The notes beneath the pieces are model-generated. The model was not told where the DNA came from. It saw nothing but the letters and a program-made list of their open reading frames with translations, and did no database searches. The position numbers were made by a program, and so were the translations under genes. A DNA stretch of 64,000 bases from Planctomycetota bacterium (lineage in GTDB: Bacteria; Planctomycetota; OFTM77), in assembly GCA_029260795.1 (NCBI GenBank), contig JAJDCO010000108.1, forward strand, positions 1 to 64,000, read 5' to 3'. Shown here in pieces: positions 19,090 to 28,353 of the stretch (its first letter is position 1; each line of letters begins with the position of its first letter).

Positions 19090-19680
19090 TCACAGCCCTC
19101 CTCCCAGGTGATCGGCCGGGCTCACCACTCCCGACGGGCCTCGGTTCAGGACGAGCGTGTCGATCATCGTTGTCGAAACATCGTGGTGTCCGAGGAGCTC
19201 CTGCACCGATCGAAAGTCGCTCCCGCTCTCGAGAAGGTGCGTCGCAAACGAATGGCGGAAGGTATGGCAGATGACTCCCTTGGGGACGTCCGCTGCAAGC
19301 GCGGCTCGGCGAACCGCTCGCTTCACCACCGTCTTGTGCAGGTGGTGCCGGCGACGATGACCGCTCCTTGGGTCCCGATACGTCCGCGTCGCTGGAAGCA
19401 CCCGCTGCCACGGCCATTCCCGTCCGGCTGACGGAAGCCTGTGATCGAGAGCGAAGGGAAGCTCCGCGCAGCCGGCCGCGTTCGTGACGTTGCGCCCGCG
19501 CTGCCATCGCTGCACTTCCAGTTGCACCCGAACCGGCGGCGGCATCTGGACGGCCGACGCGCGAATCTGCCGCACGGTCCTGCGGAGTCGCGCACGCGGG
19601 AGTTGGCATTGGCGTCGGAGGATCGTGGTGGTGCATTTCCCGTCACCCTTTTGATGATCGCCAAGCGTACACCTCGTCAT
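19090..19680 (-). pseudogene. intI: Integron integrase (IntI) remnant, catalytic tyrosine lost
   Basis: A 196-codon frame matches the C-terminal half of IntI-type tyrosine recombinases. It has a degraded version of the IntI-specific insert ([20 protein letters not shown]), [18 protein letters not shown], box [16 protein letters not shown], and [15 protein letters not shown]. The nucleophile is destroyed: the usual I-Y-T-H-V is I-D-T-L-V, with Asp at residue 174 (19161-19159). The first half, including the box I arginine, is missing upstream. It lies in the same direction as the cassette, 200 bp before attI, as in the reverse integrons known from Planctomycetes and Treponema. Confidence 0.85.
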
Positions 19681-20413
19681 TCAGGGCGGCAAGGGCGAGC
19701 TCTCGATCTCGGTGCTCATCGTCACGCCCAGAGAGGCTTGACGTGCTGTGCCCGAACTGCTCCCGGGAGCGAAGTTAAGCGGCAATCCACGAACTGCATT
19801 GCGAGCCGATTCGAGCTCACCGTGTATCGATGGCCTCGAAGGCACGCCGCCGCTGACCGCTCGGCGGGTTCGTCGTCTACGGCGTCAGCTACGCTTCGCG
19901 GATCGCGAGACGTCGCCACGACGGTCCACGCGGCGAAGCTTCGCGGACGCATTCCACTCTGATCATCAAACACCCAACCACGGTTCATACCCGACAACTG
20001 GCGCCCCTCGTTCCTCGGGACTCGCGACAACCGCGCACGGCCAACGCGAGGTCCGCAGGGCGCGGGCGAGGACTTGCCGCTCAATTCGAGGTCGAGACGA
20101 GCGATCACCGAGGTGACGATGAGAAGACTGGCGACGCGATCCAGCAAGATGTCGGGACGTCGAGCGGTGCCGTCCGGCCTCCTCCGGGTCTCGCCCGTGA
20201 CGATCTCGAGGCCCTCTTGTGAGAGCACGGCCAGGGACTTCGACGGCACAGTGTCCTCGTCGAGCCGAGGTCCGAGGAGCGGCAGAGCGTCTCGGCCGAG
20301 AAGCAGGTGATTTCGGTTCGCGAGAGGGTCGCGCGGGCAGGCCGCTCCACGCTCGGCTCTCAGCGTGGGCAACCGCGCCGCGACGTCACGGGCCCATCGA
20401 GCCTTCCCCAACG
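19681..20413. other. Region with no supported gene upstream of the integrase remnant
   Basis: About 730 bp where the N-terminal half of intI would be expected, but I find no IntI similarity in any frame. A 275-codon minus frame (19722-20549) spans most of it but overlaps the downstream lipoprotein and matches nothing. Probably decayed sequence, or a junction of a past rearrangement. Confidence 0.4.
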
Positions 20414-20441
20414 TTGACAGGCCCGATCCCACCGCTAGCAT
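20414..20441 (+). promoter_or_regulatory. Sigma-70-like promoter of the TPR lipoprotein gene
   Basis: TTGACA (20414-20419) and TAGCAT (20436-20441) are separated by 16 bp, about 40 bp before the lipoprotein ATG. The -35 is perfect and the -10 matches at four of six positions. Confidence 0.5.
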
Positions 20442-20481
20442 GGGGGGATTCGTCGTCGTTCGCTCGTGGTCGGAGGACCCC

Positions 20482-21525
20482 ATGAAAGCTCGCTGGATCT
20501 TCCCCGCTCTCGCCCTCACCGCGCTGAGTGGCTGTGTCCTGTCCCCCATGGAGGAAGAGCGGCTCGCCGTCTATCAGCAGAACGCGCAGTTCTATTATGA
20601 TCGCGGTCGATTCGTCAATTCTGAGCAACAAGCTCGGCAAGCGCTCGAGCTCGAGAGCGGCGACGAGAAGTCCAACCTGATCTTGGGTTGGTCCCTTCTG
20701 AAGCAGAACGAGCGGCAGAAGCTGCGGATGGCACAGGTCCAGTTCCACGAATGCCTCGGATTCTGGTTCACCGACAACGAGTTCGAGTACAAGGCCCACC
20801 TCGGTCTCGGACTCACGAATCAGGCTTTGATCCAGCTCGTCCAACAGGACATCGTCGACATCGATCGCGGGCTCAACGACCCCAATGCTCCGATCTCGCC
20901 CGATGAAGCCGAGCGGCTGTCCGAACGCCGCGAGGACAAGGAGGACGTGCTCGAAGACTTGTTCGCCGAAGCGGAGTGGGCCTTCGAGGAGACTCTCGAG
21001 CGCAATCCGGACAACCCTCAGGCGATCAATGGCCTGAGTCAGGTCTACGTGCTGCAGGGACGCTTCGACGAGGCCATCACGCGCCTCGATCGATACCTGA
21101 AGCTCGCCCAGAGCAGCCGAGAGTACTGGGAGCGACGGCTCGAGATCGGGCGCCTGTCGGTCGATACCGAGCGAGAGCTCCGCGACAAGGTCGACGGTAA
21201 TCTCCGCAAGGAGGAGAACGTCCGAGATATGCTCTCGAACATCTACTACGACCAAGGCAGGTTCGATCTCGCCCTCGCCGAGGTCGATCGCTGCCTCGCG
21301 ATCGACCCCGAAGACGCGCGCTACCACGTCACGCGTGCTCAATGTCTCGAACGACTCGAGCGATACCGGGAAGCCATCGATAGCCTCGAGCGCTACTTGG
21401 CCGATCCCGAGATCGCCTTCGAGACTGCCAAGCGTCAGGGAATCTACGATCGACTCGATCGACTACGGAGTCAGGCCGGGATCTCGGTCTCGGAAACAGA
21501 CTCGATCGCGACCGATCGTCGCTGA
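20482..21525 (+). CDS. TPR-repeat lipoprotein
   Basis: About 347 residues. The N-terminus ends in the lipobox ALSGC, so it is probably lipid-anchored. Several TPR units are visible, for example QNAQFYYDRGRFVNSEQQAR, GLSQVYVLQGRFDEAITRLD and NIYYDQGRFDLALAEVDRCL. The ATG at 20482 follows CGGAGGAC; the upstream frame from 20365 is non-homologous. It is probably a protein-protein interaction scaffold on the periplasmic side. Partners unknown. Confidence 0.75.
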   Translation: MKARWIFPALALTALSGCVLSPMEEERLAVYQQNAQFYYDRGRFVNSEQQARQALELESGDEKSNLILGWSLLKQNERQKLRMAQVQFHECLGFWFTDNEFEYKAHLGLGLTNQALIQLVQQDIVDIDRGLNDPNAPISPDEAERLSERREDKEDVLEDLFAEAEWAFEETLERNPDNPQAINGLSQVYVLQGRFDEAITRLDRYLKLAQSSREYWERRLEIGRLSVDTERELRDKVDGNLRKEENVRDMLSNIYYDQGRFDLALAEVDRCLAIDPEDARYHVTRAQCLERLERYREAIDSLERYLADPEIAFETAKRQGIYDRLDRLRSQAGISVSETDSIATDRR

Positions 21526-21547
21526 TCGCCATCCAGGAGACGCCCTC

Positions 21548-22069
21548 GTGACCTCCGAACGCTCCGCAGGGACCTTGGCTACCGGAGGAGTCGCTGTGGT
21601 TTGTGCGAGCCTTCTCCTCCTCGGCGGCTGTCGGCTCCTGATGCTTCCAATTCGGGCCGTGGCATCGCTCGTCGACGTCGTCATCAAGAACTTCCCCCTC
21701 TTCGGCCTGTTCGCCGCGAGCCAACCAATCGACCTGCCGTCGACCCTCGAGACGCCGACCTTCGAAGCCGCCGTTCAAATGGCACCCCTCGAACCCCTCG
21801 CCCGAGCGATCCCCGAGAACATGCCGATCACGGCCACCCTCTACCTGGTCGACCCGAACTGGGTGGCGGCGTGCGAGTCGAGGGCCCCGGTTGGTCGAGC
21901 CATCGACGAAAGGCATGCCTTCGTTTCCCGACTCGGCTGGCGAGATGCCGCCTCACTCGTGGCGCGCTCCGAGGACACCCGACACTTCCTCGACACCTTG
22001 AGAGCGCGAGGAGTCGAGGTCCGCGCGATCGGCCCGGCCGGTGAAGCGTTCCTCGCCCGCGCACGTTGA
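21548..22069 (+). CDS. Hypothetical lipoprotein
   Basis: About 173 residues from a GTG with AGGAG 9 nt upstream. The N-terminus carries a hydrophobic segment and lipobox LLGGC. No family is recognised. It lies 22 bp after the TPR lipoprotein, so the two may act together. The C-terminal third (FLDTLRARGVEVRAIGPAGEAFL) looks like a soluble alpha/beta unit. Confidence 0.55.
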   Translation: MTSERSAGTLATGGVAVVCASLLLLGGCRLLMLPIRAVASLVDVVIKNFPLFGLFAASQPIDLPSTLETPTFEAAVQMAPLEPLARAIPENMPITATLYLVDPNWVAACESRAPVGRAIDERHAFVSRLGWRDAASLVARSEDTRHFLDTLRARGVEVRAIGPAGEAFLARAR

Positions 22070-22076
22070 GGAACCG

Positions 22077-23000
22077 ATGAGCCGCACGTTTCGCCTGGGC
22101 ACCCGCGCCAGCCAACTCGCCTTGACCCAATCGCGATGGGTCGCGACGGCCCTCGAAGCCGCCGATCCCGATGCCCGGATCGAGTTGGTTGAGATCCGCA
22201 CCACGGGGGACGTGGACCGTCAACGAGCCCTGGCACAGTTCTCCGAGGTGGGAATCTTCACCAAGCAGCTTCAGTCCGCTCTCCTCGACCAGCAGATCGA
22301 CATCGCCGTTCACAGCCTCAAAGACCTGCCGACGGTATCCCCCGCGGGACTTCTTCTCGCGGCCGTCCCGGAGAGGGAGGATCCGAGCGACGTGTTGGTC
22401 ACGGCTTTGGAGGCAGACCTGGCAGACCTGCCGGACGGCACGGTGGTCGGAACCGGAAGTCCCCGACGTCGAGGTCAGCTGGCAGCTCGCTATCCCGGCC
22501 TCCGCTTCAGTGAGCTGCGAGGCAACATCGATACGCGGATGGAAAAGGTCCGCGCCGGGGATCCCCCCGCCGCCATCCTGGCACGTGCCGGTCTGGCGCG
22601 GGTGGGACGTCTCGACGCCATTCGCGAGGTCCTCGGCCCCGAGGTGATGGTCCCGGCACCGGGACAAGGAGCCCTCGGGATCGAAGTGCGAGTCGACGAC
22701 TCGGAGAGCCGGGCGTTGACCTCTCGAATCGAGTGCTCGGCCACGCGTGCCGCGGTGACTGCGGAGCGCGAGCTCCTGCGAGTCCTGGAAGGCGGGTGTC
22801 GACTGCCCTTGGGAGCCCTCGCCACACTCGAGGATGAGACGCTGCACCTGAGAGCGATACTGGCCGCGCCCGATGGGTCTTCGAGCGTGACCGTCCGCTT
22901 GACGGGGCCGGTCGGAGAACCGCACGCACTCGGAGCCGAGGCCGCACAGAGGTTCCTCCAGGATCCCGCCGGTGCCGAGCTCGTCGCTCGCCTCCGCTGA
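22077..23000 (+). CDS. hemC: Porphobilinogen deaminase (hydroxymethylbilane synthase)
   Basis: About 307 residues. HemC condenses four porphobilinogens into hydroxymethylbilane in tetrapyrrole synthesis. The N-terminal RLGTRASQLALTQSRWVATAL, the KDLPTV segment, GTGSPRRRGQL and the dipyrromethane-binding Cys in LEGGCRLPLGA are present. GAGGAAC precedes the ATG at 22077; the in-frame start at 22041 lies inside the previous gene. Confidence 0.96.
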   Translation: MSRTFRLGTRASQLALTQSRWVATALEAADPDARIELVEIRTTGDVDRQRALAQFSEVGIFTKQLQSALLDQQIDIAVHSLKDLPTVSPAGLLLAAVPEREDPSDVLVTALEADLADLPDGTVVGTGSPRRRGQLAARYPGLRFSELRGNIDTRMEKVRAGDPPAAILARAGLARVGRLDAIREVLGPEVMVPAPGQGALGIEVRVDDSESRALTSRIECSATRAAVTAERELLRVLEGGCRLPLGALATLEDETLHLRAILAAPDGSSSVTVRLTGPVGEPHALGAEAAQRFLQDPAGAELVARLR

Positions 23001-23133
23001 ACGAAGCGCACTCGGATTCTCGTGGTCGGTCGCGACCGGCGGCCGCTACAATCATCCGAGATCGTGACCCGGACCGCGCGTTCGCGGCCCTCGATACCGC
23101 CCGAGGCTCTCGCCTCCAGAAGATCGGCCTCCT

Positions 23134-23598
23134 TTGAACGACGAGCATTCCGCCGAGCCGCGGCGCCATACCTTTCCAAAGCACATGCACTTGCTTCGGA
23201 CGCCCGAGTTCCAGCGGGTGTTTCAGCAGGGACAGCGCCACGTCGGGCGAATCATGATCGTCTTTCGGCGGCCGAATCGGGACGGATACCCTCGCATCGG
23301 TCTCGTCGTGAGTCGCAAGGCGGGCAAGGCCCATGATCGCAACCGCATCAAGCGCCTGCTCCGCGAGGCATTCCGGCTCCAGCAAGAGTCCTTGCCCCAC
23401 AGCGACCTGGTGGTCATTCCTCGGCCGGGCTTCCTCGGCAAGACCTACGAGGACATCGCGAAGGAGCTCGTCTACTTGGCCAAGCGACCGTCCCGTCCTC
23501 CCAAGAAGCGCCAATCGAGCGGCGACGGCTCCGACAAAGGCTCCGGGGCGAAGCGACCGACGTCCCAGCGCAAGGCGCCGCAACGCACCGCTCCCTGA
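23134..23598 (+). CDS. rnpA: Ribonuclease P protein component
   Basis: 154 residues from a TTG; an internal ATG at 23185 would also keep the core. The RNase P protein helps the RNA subunit bind pre-tRNA. The RNR motif is clear (HDRNRIKRLLREAFRLQ), as is the N-terminal LLRTPEFQRVFQQGQRH. The last 35-40 residues are a basic, low-complexity tail (RPPKKRQSSGDGSDKGSGAK...). The usual upstream rpmH (L34) is not present in the 133-bp gap. Confidence 0.92.
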   Translation: MNDEHSAEPRRHTFPKHMHLLRTPEFQRVFQQGQRHVGRIMIVFRRPNRDGYPRIGLVVSRKAGKAHDRNRIKRLLREAFRLQQESLPHSDLVVIPRPGFLGKTYEDIAKELVYLAKRPSRPPKKRQSSGDGSDKGSGAKRPTSQRKAPQRTAP

Positions 23599-23610
23599 TT
23601 CGAGTCCGCG

Positions 23611-23931
23611 ATGAAGCTCCTCGACCGCTCTGCAACCGAAGCCTCCAACGGCGAGTCGATGACGCCGCCGCTCAATGCCGCGCCGCCACCAGCGAAGAGG
23701 CGGAGCCGTCTCGAGCGCTTCGCCTCGGCGGTTCTCAGCGCGCCGATTCACTTCTACCGCCGGTTCCTGTCGCCGTTGAAGCCGGCCACCTGTCGCTTCC
23801 ACCCGACCTGCTCGGCCTACGTCCTCGAAGCCATCGAAAAGAAGGGACCGCTGCGGGGTCTCTGGATGGGGGTCAAGCGACTGGCCAAGTGCCACCCCTA
23901 CCATCGCGGCGGCTACGACCCGGTGGATTGA
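23611..23931 (+). CDS. yidD: Membrane protein insertion efficiency factor YidD
   Basis: 106 residues. The YidD core is diagnostic: [25 protein letters not shown], then [27 protein letters not shown]. It has an extra 35-residue N-terminus compared with E. coli YidD. YidD assists membrane protein insertion with YidC; the expected yidC is not downstream, where a convergent regulator begins. It follows rnpA by 12 bp in a likely operon. Confidence 0.92.
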   Translation: MKLLDRSATEASNGESMTPPLNAAPPPAKRRSRLERFASAVLSAPIHFYRRFLSPLKPATCRFHPTCSAYVLEAIEKKGPLRGLWMGVKRLAKCHPYHRGGYDPVD

Positions 23932-23968
23932 GGCGGTCAAGGACTTCGCTCCGTCGATCGACCTCCCA

Positions 23969-24024
23969 CCCGAATGAATTCGGGCCTCCGAGTCGTCGAT
24001 CGGCCTCCGAGTCCGCGGGAGGCC
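23969..24024. terminator. Inverted repeats between convergent yidD and regulator genes
   Basis: Two palindromes lie in the 100-bp convergent gap: CCCGAAT/ATTCGGG at 23969-23984 and GGCCTCC/GGAGGCC at 24002-24024. Neither is followed by a T run, so use as a bidirectional terminator is only a suggestion. Confidence 0.35.
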
Positions 24025-24032
24025 CGAGGGGT

Positions 24033-25664
24033 CTACTCCAGCCCGAACTTCTTGAGCTTGTTGTAGAGCGTGCGTCTCGGTAGCCCGAGGCGACGCGCGG
24101 CTTCGGATTTCACACCATCCGATGCTGCGAGTGCGCGTCGGATGGCTTCGCGCTCGATCTCTTCGAGGGTCATGTCGTCGATCTCCATCGCCTCGCCGAC
24201 ACTCCTGGGGCGAGCGGATTCCGAGACCAGATGTGCCCCGATGCGATCCTCACCGAGTATCGCGAGTCGCGTCAGCTCGTTCTGAAGCTCGCGCACGTTG
24301 CCCGGCCAGTCGCGGGCACTCAAGCGCCGCACGGCCTCAGGGTCAATCTCGAGACTCGGCCGGCCCATCTCGTGAGCGAGCTGTCCCAGGAAGTGCTCGA
24401 TGAGGAGCGGGATGTCCTCTCGTCGCTCGTTCAGGGTTGGGAGCTCGATCAAGATGACCTTGAGGCGATAGAACAAGTCCTCGCGGAAACGGCCTGCCTC
24501 GACCTCTGCGGCCAGGTCGCGATTGGTGGCCGAGATGATGCGAACATCCACCGAAATCGGCCTCTCGTCGCCCACGCGCCGCACTTCTTGCTCCTGCAGC
24601 ACACGCAGCAGCTTGCGCTGGAGGCTGCCATCGATCTCGCCGATCTCATCGAGAAACAGAGTCCCGCGATCGGCTCGCTCGATGAGTCCGCGCTTGTCGG
24701 ATACGGCCCCCGTGAACGCTCCTTTGATGTGCCCGAAGAGCTCGCTCTCGAGCAAGCTCTCGCTGATGGCCGCACAGTTCTCGGAGACGAACGGGCCACC
24801 CCGGCGCTCGCCACGATGATGGATCGCGCGCGCCACGAGCTCTTTCCCGGTGCCGGACTCCCCCTGAATGAGAACCGACGCGCGGGCGTCCTTGACCTTC
24901 TCGATGAGTCGGTAGACATCTCGCATCACGGCGCTCTTGCCGACGAGGTCATGGTAGACGGAGTGGCCTTCCAGCTCACCGAGCGTCCGCTCGAGCTCCT
25001 CGCGCGCCTCTTGGAGCTCGTGCTCTCGGTCGGCCAAGGAAGCCTTCAGGCGGGCGTTGAGCTTCTCGAGCGATGCGCGTGCCTCGAGGTTCTCCTGATA
25101 GAGCCGCGCGTTCTCGAGCGCGATCGCGGCTTGGTCGGCGAACGCCTCCATCAGGGCGAGGTCCTCCTCGGTGAAGCTTCCCTTCTGAAGGCGGCTGTCG
25201 ATGGTGATGACGCCGATCAGCTTCGCCTGGACCTTCAAGGGCACGCAGAGCACCGAGAGCAGCTTGAGGTCGACGACGCTGGCCGAGCCCGCCAAGCGAT
25301 CGTCGTCCGAGGCATTGTCGGTCAGCATCGCCACGCCGGTCCGAAGCACCTCGCCCGCCACGAAGCGGCTGAAGAGGCGCTCGCCACCGACCAGCTCCTC
25401 TCGCTGAAAGTTGCGGGCCACCTCGACCTGGAACTCACCCTCCCCTTCCAGAAGGAGGAAGCCTCGCTCGGCTTCCGTGAGCTCGATCACCGTGTCCATG
25501 ATGCGCTCGAGCAACGGGCGCCGGTGCAGCTCGCTGTTGATGGCGCGTCCGACCTCGAAGAGCTTGACCAACGCTTCGTAGCGCCGGACCAAACCTCGAC
25601 GGCGGCCGAGATCGAAGGGGCTCTTGATGATGTCGGAAAGCTTGCGACGGTCCTTGGGCTGCAT
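24033..25664 (-). CDS. Sigma-54-dependent transcriptional activator with GAF domain
   Basis: 543 residues: GAF domain (about 45-190), a coiled-coil linker (190-232), an AAA+ activator domain from about 238 with Walker A GESGTGKE (268-275) and the sigma-54 contact loop GAFTGA (315-320), and a C-terminal Fis-type helix-turn-helix ([20 protein letters not shown]). It lacks a receiver domain, so the signal is probably a small ligand bound by GAF. The GAF domain's ligand and target promoters are unknown. Confidence 0.92.
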   Translation of the reverse strand: MQPKDRRKLSDIIKSPFDLGRRRGLVRRYEALVKLFEVGRAINSELHRRPLLERIMDTVIELTEAERGFLLLEGEGEFQVEVARNFQREELVGGERLFSRFVAGEVLRTGVAMLTDNASDDDRLAGSASVVDLKLLSVLCVPLKVQAKLIGVITIDSRLQKGSFTEEDLALMEAFADQAAIALENARLYQENLEARASLEKLNARLKASLADREHELQEAREELERTLGELEGHSVYHDLVGKSAVMRDVYRLIEKVKDARASVLIQGESGTGKELVARAIHHRGERRGGPFVSENCAAISESLLESELFGHIKGAFTGAVSDKRGLIERADRGTLFLDEIGEIDGSLQRKLLRVLQEQEVRRVGDERPISVDVRIISATNRDLAAEVEAGRFREDLFYRLKVILIELPTLNERREDIPLLIEHFLGQLAHEMGRPSLEIDPEAVRRLSARDWPGNVRELQNELTRLAILGEDRIGAHLVSESARPRSVGEAMEIDDMTLEEIEREAIRRALAASDGVKSEAARRLGLPRRTLYNKLKKFGLE

Positions 25665-25842
25665 GCACCAGTTCTCGGGTCAGAGCGGGCGGACGACGAG
25701 GCGTCCGGGTTTCGCCGGTACCCTCTCGGCTACCGGTCGAGCCTTGCCCCTTCTTGCGCAGCCGAACGGCTTTCTTGCCGAGATCGAGCCTACGGCAGAG
25801 ATGCAGGAGGTGTCAACGGAGGGCGCCGGCCGCTCTCCCGCG

Positions 25843-26709
25843 TCACAGCGTGCAGACGGCCTGCAAGTCGCACGCATGGCAGCTCCGGGCGTCGTACTTG
25901 GTCGGACAATGCGAGAGGACGCCGAGGCGGCAGATCGCATAGTCGTAGCGGATCGGATCCTCGGGATCGAGCCGGCGGAGTGACTCGGTGACCTCGAGCG
26001 CCATCCGCCAATCGACCGAGCGCCGCTGTGACAGGCCGAGGTAGCGGCTGATCCGAGCGACGTGCGTGTCGAGGGGCATGACCAATCGCCGAGGCGAAAC
26101 GGCAGGCCACAGCCCCAGATCGAGCCCATCCGCGGGCCGCACCATCCAGCGTAGGTAGAGATTCAATCGCTTGCAGGCGGAGCCGCCCGTCGGCGAAGGC
26201 AGGAAGAAGCGCACGCCCGCCCCCTTGGGCAGAGACCGTTGCCGATAGATCGGCCGCGAGTCCAGCCGGAGCGCGCTCTCGCAGAAGGCGCTCGCCGCCG
26301 CTTCGATCGTCGCACCGCCCGGATCCTGAGCCGCGAAGAAGCCGCCGATCGATCCGGCCTGCTCCACCATCTGGCGAACGAAGTGCAGCAGGCAAGCGAC
26401 ATCGTCCCCGTCGTTGAATCGATGGCGAAAACGCGACAACCGCCGGCGATCTCGTGCGGGATCGGAGGCCAAGACGGCCGCCATGGGATGAGGACCGAAG
26501 GGAGCGAGTGCCGTCCGGACGTTCGTCAGGATGGTATCGACTCGGCCGTAGGCGAGGCTCGAGCCGACGAGCCCGACCAGCTCGGCATCGCGGGGATCGG
26601 GGTACTCGTGAACGATGACGAGGGGATCGCGATCGAGAGCTCGCGCGTCGAAGCGATCGACTAGCCGGTCGAGGTGCTTCTTGAGCCGGCCCTCCGACTG
26701 GGCGATCAC
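25843..26709 (-). CDS. TIGR02757/DUF2400 family protein
   Basis: About 288 residues from a GTG overlapping the previous stop (GTGA). The family signature is visible: HEYPDPRDAELVGLVGSSLAYGRVDTI, the MPLDTHVARISRYLGL segment, and a C-terminal cysteine cluster (CRLGVLSHC, then CHACDLQAVC) with four or five Cys that could bind an Fe-S cluster, as in HhH-GPD DNA glycosylases, to which the family is distantly related. Its function has not been established. Confidence 0.8.
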   Translation of the reverse strand: MIAQSEGRLKKHLDRLVDRFDARALDRDPLVIVHEYPDPRDAELVGLVGSSLAYGRVDTILTNVRTALAPFGPHPMAAVLASDPARDRRRLSRFRHRFNDGDDVACLLHFVRQMVEQAGSIGGFFAAQDPGGATIEAAASAFCESALRLDSRPIYRQRSLPKGAGVRFFLPSPTGGSACKRLNLYLRWMVRPADGLDLGLWPAVSPRRLVMPLDTHVARISRYLGLSQRRSVDWRMALEVTESLRRLDPEDPIRYDYAICRLGVLSHCPTKYDARSCHACDLQAVCTL

Positions 26710-27092
26710 GAGGCGCGCTGCCGGTAATCCTCGACAACCGCCTGGAGCAGCTGATGGGCGAGGCGGAGTGCGTGCTGCTTGAGGCGGGGCAGTGGTCCGA
26801 TGATGTCCGAGAGATCTTCCAGCGAGAGGCCGGATATCCCGTCCAGCGATTGCCCCGGAAGCCAGTCGGTGAGGATCGAGAGAGATCCGATGGCAGCACT
26901 GCAACCACGGCACTGGAATCGAGCGTCGGTGACTGCTTCCTCGTCGATTCGCAGGAACAGCTGTCCATGGTCGCCGCAGGCCGGATGGGTCGCCTGGGCC
27001 AGCGCATTCGCATCGACGAGCCGCCCGACGCGGCGAGGATCCCTGAAGTGTCGGAGGTACCGCTCCGGCTGAGGCTCGCTCGGCGGGGCCAC
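26706..27092 (-). CDS. NifU/IscU-like iron-sulfur cluster scaffold protein
   Basis: 128 residues from GTG. The scaffold motif is recognisable: THPACGDHGQLFLRIDEE, then ARFQCRGCSAAIGSLSILTDW. Two of the three conserved ligand cysteines are present, but the third, normally in a C-A-x-L context near the C-terminus, is replaced by His (RLKQHALRL). No cysteine desulfurase or other isc/suf gene is nearby. The stop overlaps the DUF2400 gene start. Confidence 0.78.
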   Translation of the reverse strand: MAPPSEPQPERYLRHFRDPRRVGRLVDANALAQATHPACGDHGQLFLRIDEEAVTDARFQCRGCSAAIGSLSILTDWLPGQSLDGISGLSLEDLSDIIGPLPRLKQHALRLAHQLLQAVVEDYRQRAS

Positions 27093-27099
27093 GATGGGC

Positions 27100-27264
27100 T
27101 CAGGCGTCGCGGTCCGCGCTCAGCTCGACGCGATCCGGAGTCTCGACCGGGTCGGGAGCTGTTCTCTGGACGAAGAAGAACTCGTCCCGAAGGATGCGGC
27201 AGCCCGAGAGTGCGAGCAAGCCCATCAGCCCGACCCAGATCATCCAGCGTGCGCGTGCTTTCAT
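27100..27264 (-). CDS. Small lipoprotein
   Basis: 54 residues from the ATG at 27264, preceded by GGAG about 7 nt upstream. A signal segment ends in the lipobox ALSGC, leaving a mature part of about 33 residues. No family is recognised. It lies 7 bp before the NifU-like gene start. Might be an accessory lipoprotein; function unknown. Confidence 0.55.
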   Translation of the reverse strand: MKARARWMIWVGLMGLLALSGCRILRDEFFFVQRTAPDPVETPDRVELSADRDA

Positions 27265-27378
27265 CGTCAGCTCCGAGCGAGGCTCCGGACACGAGCCGCT
27301 CCTCTGCGGAGTGGCCTCGGTGTCATTGTCGGCAGATGGAAGGCTCGACGACAAGCCGAACCTGCAGATTCTGGAAGA

Positions 27379-28353
27379 TCAGCGCCGACGGGTGGTCATC
27401 TCGGTGGTGACGATCGCCTTCTGGCGCCCCGCCCCCTGCTCGTCGATGTCCATCGTCCAGCTGATGCGCATCTCGGAAGTCGGGACGATTTGAGTCAGAT
27501 TGAAGTCGTAGGACCCCGTCCCCTTCGCGTCGAGGCTGACGAGATCGACCCTCGGCGCCAGCTCCTGTCGACCGGTCGACATCTCGACCCCGACGCTGAG
27601 CCGCAGCTCGCCGGATCGGTTCTCGTGCAGAGTGAATGTCGTCATCTGATTGAAGGACATGTTCTGAAAGGTCCCCGAGCTGATCACGACCCAGCGTCCA
27701 CCGTTACCGATCGGCTCAACCGGGAATACGATGAGGATCTGGCGTAGCGACTGCTTAATGCTGTCGACCATCTGCCGGATCTGCGGGCTGGATTGACCCG
27801 GGACATTCAGCTCCACCGCTTCGCTCTTGCCGTGCTCGTCGACGGTCACGACGCCCGAGATGCCCGGCAAGCCTTCGTAGGCGCGACGGGTCTGCTCGAC
27901 CAGGCCCGGGTCGATGCCCGGGCGGTCCAATACCTCGAAGTCGTCGATGTGGACGCCCATGCGATAGCGAGCCGCCGGGCTCTTCTCGATCACTCGGACC
28001 GTGAACAGAACCCGGGTGGTCGGTAGAACGATCGGCTCTCCGAACGGCTTGCCGTCCTTCTCGGTCTCGCGCGAGAGCACGAGATCCATGACCATCGTCT
28101 CTTTTTGGCCGTTCTGGAAGTCGTAGACGAGGCTGGTCCGCGGCTCGCTTCCGGGCTCGATGAGCCGGATCTCGACCGTCTCCGAGACCGGAGGGGGTCC
28201 GGTCGGTTGGCGCAGGGTCGGCGAGCCGGACGACTGACGGGATGCCGCGCCCGAGTCCTTCGAGGACGACGAGCCCGGCTCGTCGCTCGAGCATCCCCCG
28301 AGGACGGCGATGCACACGAGACCGACCCACAGGATCCAGCTTCTCTGATTCAA
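27379..28353 (-). CDS. DUF6263-like lipoprotein
   Basis: 324 residues starting at TTG with GGAG upstream. Lipobox VLGGC, then a Ser-rich linker (about 22-55) and a beta-rich domain resembling DUF6263-type proteins (SLVYDFQNGQKETMVMDLVL ... PVEPIGNGGRWVVISSG ... YDFNLTQIVP). It follows sdhB by 55 bp on the same strand. Function unknown. Confidence 0.65.
   Translation of the reverse strand: MNQRSWILWVGLVCIAVLGGCSSDEPGSSSSKDSGAASRQSSGSPTLRQPTGPPPVSETVEIRLIEPGSEPRTSLVYDFQNGQKETMVMDLVLSRETEKDGKPFGEPIVLPTTRVLFTVRVIEKSPAARYRMGVHIDDFEVLDRPGIDPGLVEQTRRAYEGLPGISGVVTVDEHGKSEAVELNVPGQSSPQIRQMVDSIKQSLRQILIVFPVEPIGNGGRWVVISSGTFQNMSFNQMTTFTLHENRSGELRLSVGVEMSTGRQELAPRVDLVSLDAKGTGSYDFNLTQIVPTSEMRISWTMDIDEQGAGRQKAIVTTEMTTRRR

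Noticed and set aside
19745-19785. CCGAACT...GAAGTTAAGC resembling a piece of 5S rRNA
   Set aside because: Only a short stretch fits, no 5S stems around it, and no neighbouring rRNA genes.
19722-20549. 275-codon minus-strand frame as the missing integrase N-terminus
   Set aside because: It contains none of the IntI N-terminal motifs and overlaps the promoter and start of the TPR lipoprotein.
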